This document shows positions 1 through 5,549 of a DNA stretch of 5,549 bases, piece after piece; the stretch's first letter is position 1, and every line of letters begins with the position of its first letter. Source of the stretch: Ruminococcaceae bacterium UBA5904 (GTDB lineage Bacteria; Bacillota; Clostridia; Oscillospirales; Acutalibacteraceae). Position numbers and translations under genes: made by a program. The stretch is from NCBI GenBank assembly GCA_002431305.1, contig DJEG01000031.1, positions 7,693-13,241 on the forward strand, read 5' to 3'. The notes beneath the pieces were generated by a model that worked only from the letters and a program-made list of their open reading frames with translations, ran no database searches and was not told where the DNA came from.

Positions 1-53
1 GAGGGTGGATATAAACCTTATGAATTCGGCTCTCTTTTGCTATAAATAACGGA

Positions 54-1214
54 TTATTGGTTTATTCTGTATTTAACTCTTGACGAGTACTTTACGGATG
101 TGAGCAAGCCGAGTTTTTCGAATTTTAATACAAAACCTCTGATTGTTGCATAGGCGGCGTTACCGAAATCTTTTTCGAGCTGTTTTGTCGAAAATTCATC
201 GCTGCCGTAAAATGAGAGTACGAATTTCCACAGCTTTGATTCTTTGTCTGTAATTTTTCCGTCTCTCTCCGCTTCTCCGTATAAATTAATAACATCCGTA
301 TCGGCGGAGTATTTATTGATTTCATTATAAACATATTTTGTGAAGAACAGAATAAACGGCGTAACGTCGATTTTGCCGGAGTATTTTTTGTTTTCTTCTA
401 TGAGTGTAAATGCGTCGTAATACGCTTTGCGGTTCTTTTCTATCTTACCCGAAAAATCAATAAACAGAGCGGAGCGGTAACCTTTCTCGATAAGAAACCA
501 CAGATGAACGAGCCTTGCCATTCTGCCGTTCCCGTCGAAATACGGGTGAAGATATGCTATATAAAAATGAATTACGGCTGCCTTGACAAGGTCGTTGATG
601 TCGTCTTTTCGGTTTATAAAATCGAAAAGTTTTTTCATATATGCGCCCGGTTTTTCGTGTTCGATGCCCGCGTGTTCGACCCGGTCGCTGACGACGTAAA
701 CGGTGTCGTGACGATAGTATTTGCCGTCTTTCAGTCTGTTTTCGTCTTCAAGAAAATCTCCGATAGCCGTCATGTAGAGCTTATAAAAATTTTCCTCGTT
801 GATTTTATTGTTTGTATCGGATATAAAATCAAGTCCGCGCTTGATCCCCTCGATTCTGTTCTCCTCTTCGTCGGCGGGAGACATTCCTTTGAGAATCCTG
901 CGCACGCTGTCACGGCTGAAATCAATATTTTCTATTGCGGAGGTTGCTATAATCTCATTCTCCGCGGACTTTACGGAATAATTTTGATACTGCGGTTTTA
1001 ATAAAAGTTTTACGGCGTTTTGGCTGACCGAAGAAAAATCGTCAATGTATACGATATTATTCCCGTTGAAATCGTCCAGCGGCAGGGGCGTATAATATAA
1101 CTTATTCAATACCTTTAAAAATTCGCCGAAGTCCTCGCCGTATTTGTACTTCAGCTTGTCATAATTTGGAAAATGCTTATCTTTTATTATTTTTGAAAAA
1201 GTTTCTATATTCAT
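54..1214 (-). CDS. Fic family protein (probable AMP-transferase) with N-terminal inhibitory motif and C-terminal winged helix
   Basis: Fic enzymes usually transfer AMP from ATP to a Ser, Thr or Tyr hydroxyl of a target protein in the cytoplasm. The 386-residue protein has the catalytic motif HPYFDGNGRMAR at residues 223-234: His223 as base, Asp227 for Mg2+, and Gly228-Asn229-Gly230-Arg231 as the anion hole, with Arg234. The flap region precedes it (about 165-185, KYYRHDTVYVV). An N-terminal TSAIEN (91-96) fits the class II inhibitory motif [S/T]xxxE[G/N], in which Glu95 would block ATP binding, so the protein is probably self-inhibited and needs no separate antitoxin. Residues about 325-386 look like a winged helix (STKQLEKDFG, then a YATIRGFVLKFEKLGLL helix), suggesting DNA binding or target recognition. 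The start at 1214 is supported by AGAGG seven bases upstream. The gene is monocistronic. Family assignment is firm; the target protein is unknown. Confidence 0.95.
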   Translation of the reverse strand: MNIETFSKIIKDKHFPNYDKLKYKYGEDFGEFLKVLNKLYYTPLPLDDFNGNNIVYIDDFSSVSQNAVKLLLKPQYQNYSVKSAENEIIATSAIENIDFSRDSVRRILKGMSPADEEENRIEGIKRGLDFISDTNNKINEENFYKLYMTAIGDFLEDENRLKDGKYYRHDTVYVVSDRVEHAGIEHEKPGAYMKKLFDFINRKDDINDLVKAAVIHFYIAYLHPYFDGNGRMARLVHLWFLIEKGYRSALFIDFSGKIEKNRKAYYDAFTLIEENKKYSGKIDVTPFILFFTKYVYNEINKYSADTDVINLYGEAERDGKITDKESKLWKFVLSFYGSDEFSTKQLEKDFGNAAYATIRGFVLKFEKLGLLTSVKYSSRVKYRINQ

Positions 1215-1224
1215 AACAATACCT

Positions 1225-1254
1225 CTGATAGTAATTAGTATCAGTTTGTATCAG
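1225..1254 (-). promoter_or_regulatory. Operator-like palindrome plus direct repeat at the Fic gene start of transcription
   Basis: The 20-mer CTGATAGTAATTAGTATCAG (1225-1244) is palindromic at 18 of 20 positions. Its right half-site TATCAG recurs exactly ten bases further on (1249-1254), giving GTATCAGT twice with a 10-bp period (1238-1245, 1248-1255). The block spans from the -10 box through the expected transcription start to the ribosome binding site, a typical place for a repressor. The winged helix of the Fic protein itself is one candidate ligand; this is inference. The same bases could form a 6-bp RNA hairpin touching the ribosome binding site. Confidence 0.6.
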
Positions 1255-1281
1255 TATATCATGCGAAGAAAATAAAGTCAA
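1253..1281 (-). promoter_or_regulatory. Sigma-70-type promoter of the Fic gene
   Basis: Read on the minus strand there is TTGACT (1281-1276), a 17-base spacer and TATACT (1258-1253). Each box matches its consensus at five of six positions with ideal spacing. Transcription should begin near 1246, giving a leader of about 30 bases. The -35 box directly follows the T-tract of the upstream gene's terminator. Confidence 0.75.
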
Positions 1282-1311
1282 ATAAAAAAAGCCCCGTTTG
1301 TGAGGCTTTTT
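1281..1311 (-). terminator. Rho-independent terminator of the hydrolase gene
   Basis: On the minus strand AAAAAGCC (1311-1304) pairs with GGCTTTTT (1293-1286) across a ten-base loop, followed by further T residues. It lies about 20 bases after the hydrolase stop codon. The A-tract on the other side makes it nearly symmetrical, so it could also act on plus-strand transcripts. Confidence 0.75.
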
Positions 1312-1330
1312 CTGTATTTAAACGTATAAA

Positions 1331-2293
1331 TCATTCTTCTAAGAAATCGAACAGTCTGTCGAGGTATTCTTTGAGCGTTTTATTTTCCGCCATATATATT
1401 TCGTGCTTTGCCTCTGGGAATGAAACGAGTTTGCCGGAGGGGATTTTTGAAATAAATTCGTCCTGTGCGGGAAGTTCAACGGATGTGTCTCTGCCCGCCT
1501 GGAACAAAAGGACGTCGGCTTTTACGTTTTTGCAGTTATTTTCGTCGAGCATTACGGGAATAATCTTAATAGCCTGTCTTACCCATGAATACGACGGGCG
1601 CGAGGTCTGATAATTAATGTTGCCGACGCGTTTTTTCTGATAGTAGTCAAAACGAGCCTTGCTTGTGTCATGGCTCTGCTCGTAGGTTCTGTTTACGTCG
1701 AACGGCTTCGTTGTGATAACGGGGTGCTTGCCTCTGCCGAGAAATACTTCGGTCTCTGTTACAACCTTTGCCATGGGAATCGGGAGAGGGGATTTAAAAT
1801 GAATCATCGGCGCGTTGAGAACGGCTTTTTTGAAAATTTCGGGGTGCTGTTCGAGTGTGAGAACGGCGATAGCTCCGCCCATGGAATGAGCGTAGAGGTA
1901 AAGCGGAAGAGAACCCGAATTCGGCGTAACGATACGTTTTATAAATGTGTAGAAATCCTTGACATAATCGTTGAATTCGCTGACATATACGGTGTACGGG
2001 TCGATTGATTCTTTATAAGAAGCTCCGTGTCCGCGGTGGGTTACCGCAAAAACGTTATAGCCCTCGTTTATAAAATAATACGACATCTCTCTGAATTTTT
2101 CGGCGGACTCCGTGAATCCGTGGGAGATAACGACGCTCGCTTTCGCGTTGTCTGTTATGTAGTATTCGTATGAAATAGGTCTGCCGTCGAACGAATTGAA
2201 CGTACCCTCGTTACGTCTTTCGGCTAAGAACGGCTCGACTTCGTTTATCATAATATCCGAGTAATTGTTTTCGTCAAGAATCGGTGTTTTCAT
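1331..2293 (-). CDS. Alpha/beta hydrolase, lysophospholipase / monoacylglycerol lipase-like (PldB type)
   Basis: This is a serine hydrolase likely to cleave acyl-ester bonds of lysophospholipids or monoacylglycerols; the exact substrate cannot be read from sequence. In its 320 residues the oxyanion strand ends in SHGF (57-60). The nucleophile elbow is AHSMGG (135-140, Ser137), with Ala replacing the usual first Gly. The acid is probably Asp269 in FQAGRDT, and the catalytic His297 is in EAKHEIY. Residues about 160-240, between strand 6 and the Asp, form the cap that shapes substrate choice. VFAVTHRGHGAS (81-92) is the conserved stretch seen in this lipase group. There is no signal peptide or membrane segment, so it is probably cytoplasmic. 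The start is supported by AGAGGAAG seven bases upstream. The length and the full triad suggest an intact gene. It is transcribed alone, divergently from the GTPase operon. A general esterase role is the alternative. Confidence 0.9.
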   Translation of the reverse strand: MKTPILDENNYSDIMINEVEPFLAERRNEGTFNSFDGRPISYEYYITDNAKASVVISHGFTESAEKFREMSYYFINEGYNVFAVTHRGHGASYKESIDPYTVYVSEFNDYVKDFYTFIKRIVTPNSGSLPLYLYAHSMGGAIAVLTLEQHPEIFKKAVLNAPMIHFKSPLPIPMAKVVTETEVFLGRGKHPVITTKPFDVNRTYEQSHDTSKARFDYYQKKRVGNINYQTSRPSYSWVRQAIKIIPVMLDENNCKNVKADVLLFQAGRDTSVELPAQDEFISKIPSGKLVSFPEAKHEIYMAENKTLKEYLDRLFDFLEE

Positions 2294-2326
2294 ATCATAT
2301 CTTCCTCTCGTATGAGTTCTTTATTT

Positions 2327-2355
2327 ATTATACATATATTTTATCTCTAATGCAA
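2327..2355 (-). promoter_or_regulatory. Promoter of the hydrolase gene
   Basis: On the minus strand a perfect -10 box TATAAT (2332-2327) sits 17 bases after TTGCAT (2355-2350), a weak -35 with only three of six consensus positions. The start of transcription should lie near 2320, leaving a leader of about 27 bases. Confidence 0.6.
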
Positions 2356-2357
2356 GG

Positions 2358-2386
2358 TTGCAATCTTAATTAAAGAGTGCTATAAT
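2358..2386 (+). promoter_or_regulatory. Extended -10 promoter of the GTPase-glycosyltransferase operon
   Basis: TTGCAA (2358-2363), a 17-base spacer, and TATAAT (2381-2386) preceded by TGC give a perfect -10 with the TGn extension. Transcription should begin near 2393. It is divergent from the hydrolase promoter, the two -35 boxes being only two bases apart and forming the interrupted palindrome TGCAAGGTTGCA (2351-2362). Confidence 0.7.
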
Positions 2387-2404
2387 TAAATTTGCTAAAA
2401 AATC

Positions 2405-2412
2405 AAAGGAAG
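2405..2412 (+). promoter_or_regulatory. Ribosome binding site of the first GTPase gene
   Basis: AAAGGAAG lies seven bases before the ATG at 2420. This fixes the start, which also places the P-loop at the usual distance from the N-terminus. Confidence 0.7.
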
Positions 2413-2419
2413 CGGTCTT

Positions 2420-3559
2420 ATGACAAAAATAGACATATTCTCAGGTTTTCTCGGAGCGGGAAAAACCACTCTTATAAAGAAGCTCATAAATGAGGCGTAT
2501 AAGGGCGAAAAACTCGTCCTTATCGAAAACGAATTCGGCGAAATCGGTATCGACGGCGGATTTTTAAAGGACGCGGGTATCGAGATTACGGAGATGAATT
2601 CGGGCTGTATATGCTGTTCGCTCGTAGGCGACTTCGGTGAGGCTCTTAAAAAAGTTTTAAAGGAGTACGCTCCTGACAGAATTATTATCGAACCCTCGGG
2701 CGTAGGCAAGTTAAGCGACGTTATCAGAGCCGTTCAGAATATTCATTCGGACGAAATCGTACTTGACGGATTCACGACCGTTGCGGACGCGAATAAGTGC
2801 AAGGTTTATATGAAGAACTTCGGCGAATTCTTCAATGACCAGATTGAGCATGCGGGTACTATTATTCTCTCGCATACAAAGGGTATTAAGCAGGACAAGC
2901 TCGATACCGCCGTATCAATGATAAGAGAGCATAATCCCAACGCTGTTATCATTACGACCGATTGGGACGAGCTCGACGGCAAGCAGATGCTTGAGGCGAT
3001 TGAGAGAAAAGACACGCTCGAAGCCGAACTCGAACTTCTTAAAAAAGAGAGCGAGTGCGAGGATGACGATGATGACGACTGCTGCTGTCATCACGACCAC
3101 GAGCATGAACATGAACATCATCACGACCACGACCATGAGCATCATCACCATGACCATGACGAGCATGAGCATCATCACCATGACGACGATGACGACGAGT
3201 GCTGCTGCCGCCACGAACATGACCATGACGAGCATGACCACGACCACGAGCATGAACATCATCACCATCACCACCATCATCATGCCGACGACGTGTTCAC
3301 AAGCTGGGGCAGAGAGACCGCGAGAAAGTTTACCGCGGACGAAATCGAGGGCTGTCTCAAGGCTTTGGAAGATGAAAAGTACGGCACTATATTAAGAGCA
3401 AAAGGCATTGTCCCCGCCGAGGACGGAACATGGATTCATTTCGACTATGTTCCCGGCGAGCCGGACGTGCGCACGGGTTCGTCGGCTATAATCGGCAGAC
3501 TCTGCGTTATCGGCTCTAAGATTGACGAAAATGCCCTTGCGGAGTTGTTTAACGTATGA
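2420..3559 (+). CDS. COG0523/CobW-type G3E GTPase with His-Asp-Cys-rich insertion (putative metal chaperone)
   Basis: The protein probably uses nucleotide hydrolysis to deliver or hold a transition metal, with zinc the most likely for this group; the client is unknown. Over 379 residues it shows Walker A GFLGAGKTT (9-17), the switch I segment ENEFGEIGID (36-45), the family CxCC motif in GCICC (62-66: Cys63, Cys65, Cys66) and a Walker B/switch II strand IIIEPSG (88-94). At the guanine-specificity site it reads SHTK (151-154) where NKxD is expected. Residues 213-288 are a metal-binding insertion: acidic runs, two CCC triplets (221-223, 261-263) and 36 His between 224 and 288. A CobW C-terminal domain follows (about 295-379). 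It is the first gene of the operon, and its stop codon overlaps the next start by four bases. Regulation by a metal sensor such as Zur is plausible, but I see no convincing Zur box. Other COG0523 roles (nickel, cobalt, iron) cannot be excluded. Confidence 0.93.
   Translation: MTKIDIFSGFLGAGKTTLIKKLINEAYKGEKLVLIENEFGEIGIDGGFLKDAGIEITEMNSGCICCSLVGDFGEALKKVLKEYAPDRIIIEPSGVGKLSDVIRAVQNIHSDEIVLDGFTTVADANKCKVYMKNFGEFFNDQIEHAGTIILSHTKGIKQDKLDTAVSMIREHNPNAVIITTDWDELDGKQMLEAIERKDTLEAELELLKKESECEDDDDDDCCCHHDHEHEHEHHHDHDHEHHHHDHDEHEHHHHDDDDDECCCRHEHDHDEHDHDHEHEHHHHHHHHHADDVFTSWGRETARKFTADEIEGCLKALEDEKYGTILRAKGIVPAEDGTWIHFDYVPGEPDVRTGSSAIIGRLCVIGSKIDENALAELFNV
3062..3283 (+). repeat. In-gene repeat encoding two Asp-CCC-His units
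   Basis: Within the first GTPase gene two units can be aligned at a 40-residue (120-base) period. Unit 1 (3062-3181) starts D6-CCC-HH and unit 2 (3182-3283) starts D5E-CCC-RH; each continues as a His/Asp/Glu run. The DNA is made almost wholly of CAY and GAY/GAR codons, and the 18-mer GAGCATCATCACCATGAC occurs twice, 30 bases apart (3137-3154 and 3167-3184). Such DNA expands and contracts easily, so the length probably varies between strains. Confidence 0.8.
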
Positions 3560-4521
3560 TAGGTAAAAAGAAAGAGCCGGTAGAAATTCCGGTATATATG
3601 TTTCTCGGTTTTCTCGATTCCGGAAAAACGACGTTTATTCAGGAGACTATGGAGGATCCGAGATTCAACGACGGCGTAAGAACTCTTCTGCTCTCGTTCG
3701 AAGAGGGCGAGGAGGAGTACGACGTAAGTAAATTCGCAAGCTCCAACGTTTATATGCTCAATATTGACGATAAGGACAAAATGAATGAAGAATATCTGAG
3801 CGAGGAATTTAAAAAATCCAAGGCAATGCGCGTAGTTGTCGAGTATAACGGCATGTGGAACGTTCAGGATTTCTTCGAGGCAATGCCCGAGGGTTGGATG
3901 ATTGCACAGTGCATGTTCCTTGCCGACGCTTCGACGTTTAATTCGTACAATGCGAATATGAGAAGTCTTGTCGTTGATAAGCTCAGCATGTGCGAGATGG
4001 TAGCGTTCAACAGAATGACGAATTCCGACGAGCAGATGCCTCTGCACAAAATCGTCAGAGGCGTTTCCAGACGGTGCGATATCGTCTATGATTACGGCGG
4101 AGACAACACCGTATTCGACGAGATAGAGGATCCTCTGCCGTTTGACGTAAACGCTCCGGTTATTGAAATTGAGGACAAGGATTTTGCGCTGTGGTACAGG
4201 GATCTCATGGACGACATGAAAAAGTATCACGGAAAGACGGTTAAATTCAAGGGAATATGCGCGGTAAATCCGAAGTTCCCCGACAATGTTTTTGTCTGCG
4301 GACGGCATATAATGACGTGCTGTGTTCAGGATATAACGTATTGCGGACTAGCCGTAAAGTGGGATAATGCGAAGTCGATTAAAAACGCGGAATGGGTTAC
4401 GCTCGAGGCGAAGGTTGAAATAAGATTTTCAAAACTTTACGGACGTAAGGGACCCGTTCTCACCGCCGTTTCCGTTACTCCCGCGTCCGAACCCGAGGAG
4501 AAGGTCGCAACATTTTATTAA
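3556..4521 (+). CDS. Second G3E-like P-loop GTPase with C-terminal YcgQ/DUF1980-like (TIGR03943) domain
   Basis: I read this as a divergent CobW-fold GTPase fused to a different C-terminal domain. In 321 residues there is Walker A GFLDSGKTT (18-26) and a Walker B-like VVVEYNG (93-99) that lines up with IIIEPSG of the preceding protein. The NKxD position reads NRMT (152-155). CxCC is absent; the equivalent region is acidic (EEGEEEYD, 49-56). Residues about 222-308, starting HGKTVKFKG and holding CGRHIMTCCVQD (248-259), resemble the soluble C-terminal domain of YcgQ-family proteins, where a TCC motif follows a GRF/GRH strand. That match is from memory. No membrane segment is visible, unlike full YcgQ. 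The start codon lies inside the previous stop (ATGA), with GGAG eleven bases upstream, so translation is probably coupled. Partnership with the first GTPase in metal handling is inferred. A simple 'GTP-binding protein' label is the cautious alternative. Confidence 0.8.
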   Translation: MIGKKKEPVEIPVYMFLGFLDSGKTTFIQETMEDPRFNDGVRTLLLSFEEGEEEYDVSKFASSNVYMLNIDDKDKMNEEYLSEEFKKSKAMRVVVEYNGMWNVQDFFEAMPEGWMIAQCMFLADASTFNSYNANMRSLVVDKLSMCEMVAFNRMTNSDEQMPLHKIVRGVSRRCDIVYDYGGDNTVFDEIEDPLPFDVNAPVIEIEDKDFALWYRDLMDDMKKYHGKTVKFKGICAVNPKFPDNVFVCGRHIMTCCVQDITYCGLAVKWDNAKSIKNAEWVTLEAKVEIRFSKLYGRKGPVLTAVSVTPASEPEEKVATFY

Positions 4522-4536
4522 AGAAAGGCTGATATT

Positions 4537-5466
4537 ATGAAGCTGTCGCTTGTTATCCCGTGTTTTAACGAACAGGACAACGTCAGAGCATTTTATGACG
4601 AGACTCAAAGGGCTTTTAATTCGAAACGTTTCGATTATGAATTCGTATTCGTAAACGACGGAAGCCGTGACAATACGCTTAAAAATCTTCTTGATTTATA
4701 TGAAAGCGAGAGATTTTCGAATATACAGGTTGTTGATTTGTCGCGTAATTTCGGTAAGGAATCCGCCATGTATGCGGGACTTCAGAACGCGCGGGGCGAC
4801 ATGGTCTGTATAATCGACGCCGATTTACAGCAGAGACCCGAGGTTGTTCTCGAAATGATGGATATTCTCGACAACGAACCCGACGTTGACTGCGTGGCGG
4901 CGTTTCAGGATAAGAGGAAGGAGAGCAAGGCTCTCACATTCCTTAAATCGTCGTTTTATTCAATAATAAATAAGCTGTCCGACGTTCATTTTGAAAATGC
5001 AGCAAGCGATTTCAGACTTTTCAGACGAAATGTTCTTGAGGCGTTACTGAACATGACGGAGAGTCAGCGGTTTTCAAAGGGACTGTTTTCGTGGGTCGGA
5101 TTCAACACAAAGTACATTCCGTACACGGTAATGGAGAGAAACGCCGGCGAGTCGAAATGGTCTGTCAAAAAGCTGTTTAAGTACGCCCTGGACGGAATCA
5201 CGGCATTTACGGGCGCGCCGTTAAAACTGCCGTTTGTGTTCTCGGGCGTGAGCGCCGTTTCGGGACTGCTGTTTTTGATAATTTACGCGATTTATTCGGC
5301 GGCGGCAGGCACAGGCTTTCATTCGTGGGCGATAATCTTAACGTTTATAATGCTGTTTTCGGCTGTTCAGCTGTTGTGCTTAGGAATTATCGGCATATAC
5401 CTTTCGAGCGTGTTCTTCCAGAGCAAGAACAGACCGATTGTTATTGTTAAAAAGGTATATAAATAA
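4537..5466 (+). CDS. GT2 family glycosyltransferase, polyprenyl-phosphate (DPM1/GtrB-like) type
   Basis: The enzyme probably moves a sugar from a nucleotide sugar to undecaprenyl phosphate on the inner face of the membrane, supplying a lipid-linked donor for cell-surface glycans. The GT-A domain shows VIPCFNE (6-12), VNDGSRD (39-45) and the metal-binding DADLQQRPE (94-102, usually DADLQDPPE). Further family marks are ASDFRLF (156-162), RFSKGLFSWVGF (178-189) and RNAGESKWSVKKLF (201-214). Two hydrophobic segments at about 231-256 and 263-291 anchor the C-terminus, and the short tail KNRPIVIVKKVYK is typical of the GtrB/ArnC-like group. At 309 residues it is full length. AGAAAGG lies eight bases before the ATG, and only 15 bases separate it from the previous stop, so it belongs to the GTPase operon. 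The sugar is not predictable. No flippase or GtrC-type partner is visible in the window. Confidence 0.92.
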   Translation: MKLSLVIPCFNEQDNVRAFYDETQRAFNSKRFDYEFVFVNDGSRDNTLKNLLDLYESERFSNIQVVDLSRNFGKESAMYAGLQNARGDMVCIIDADLQQRPEVVLEMMDILDNEPDVDCVAAFQDKRKESKALTFLKSSFYSIINKLSDVHFENAASDFRLFRRNVLEALLNMTESQRFSKGLFSWVGFNTKYIPYTVMERNAGESKWSVKKLFKYALDGITAFTGAPLKLPFVFSGVSAVSGLLFLIIYAIYSAAAGTGFHSWAIILTFIMLFSAVQLLCLGIIGIYLSSVFFQSKNRPIVIVKKVYK

Positions 5467-5482
5467 AATAATAAATATAAGT

Positions 5483-5530
5483 GCGCCGAACCGCGTGACC
5501 CGAGAGGGGGACGGTTCGGCGCGGTTTTTT
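5483..5530 (+). terminator. Rho-independent terminator of the operon, with inner GAGA tetraloop hairpin
   Basis: GCGCCGAACCG (5483-5493) pairs perfectly over 11 bases with CGGTTCGGCGC (5512-5522) and is followed by GG and six T residues. The 18-base interior holds a second small stem, CCC-GAGA-GGG, with a GNRA tetraloop. It begins 17 bases after the glycosyltransferase stop and clearly ends the transcription unit. Confidence 0.93.
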
Positions 5531-5549
5531 GTGCATTTGTCAATGATGT

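Noticed and set aside
1..45. An open run from the window edge to a TAA at 43-45 on the plus strand, possibly the tail of a gene ending here
   Set aside because: Only 14 codons are visible, a second plus frame is also open to 48, and no recognisable protein signature is present. Nothing else is seen in 1-53, including no clear terminator for the Fic gene.
504..1001. A 165-codon plus-strand frame inside the Fic gene
   Set aside because: It lies opposite conserved Fic motifs, has no ribosome binding site and no recognisable domain.
2366..2373. TTAATTAA palindrome in the spacer of the operon promoter as a possible Zur box
   Set aside because: Eight AT-only bases are expected by chance in this region, and it does not match a known Zur or Fur consensus of adequate length.
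2915..3283. A minus-strand frame rich in Met and Val resembling membrane segments
   Set aside because: It is the reverse complement of His and Asp codons (ATG, GTG, GTC), an artefact of the His-rich repeat.
3445..4308. A 287-codon open frame on the minus strand opposite the second GTPase
   Set aside because: It spans the join of two genes with clear motifs on the plus strand. It has no plausible ribosome binding site or family motif, and its openness is explained by codon bias of the sense genes.
5531..5549. TTGTCA near the right edge as the -35 of a next promoter
   Set aside because: The window ends before any -10 could be seen; a single hexamer is not evidence.

Overview
The window reads as chromosomal DNA from a low-to-mid GC Firmicute, most likely a gut-type member of the Clostridia. 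I infer this from the sigma-70-type promoters, the AGGAG-like ribosome binding sites, the short AT-rich intergenic regions and the style of the proteins. No rRNA or marker gene is present to fix the taxon. I see no tRNA, rRNA, CRISPR array or insertion sequence.

Layout: five protein genes in three transcription units. The left half is on the minus strand. A Fic-family (AMP-transferase-type) protein gene (54-1214) has its own well-formed promoter, with an operator-like palindrome lying on the expected start of transcription. Upstream of it, an alpha/beta-hydrolase gene of the lysophospholipase/monoacylglycerol lipase type (1331-2293) ends in a rho-independent terminator that abuts the Fic promoter. 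From a divergent promoter region (2294-2419) a rightward operon starts. It holds a COG0523/CobW-type G3E P-loop GTPase with a very His/Asp/Cys-rich insertion (2420-3559), a second and divergent P-loop GTPase of the same fold (3556-4521), and a GT2 polyprenyl-phosphate-type glycosyltransferase with two C-terminal membrane segments (4537-5466). A strong hairpin terminator (5483-5530) closes it.

The most notable part is the GTPase pair. The two genes overlap by four bases (ATGA), so they are probably made together. The first protein has the full set of metal-chaperone features: Walker A, CxCC, a His-rich metal-binding stretch and a CobW C-terminal domain. The second keeps the P-loop but has lost CxCC. 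Instead of a CobW C-terminal domain it carries a C-terminal region with an MTCC motif that resembles the soluble C-terminal domain of YcgQ/DUF1980 (TIGR03943) proteins. Those proteins normally sit on a membrane-anchored N-terminus next to a DUF318-type permease. Both proteins have lost the Asp of the guanine-specificity motif NKxD. The working idea is a two-protein, zinc- or other metal-handling GTPase system. The role of the glycosyltransferase in that operon is unclear, and it may simply be co-transcribed.
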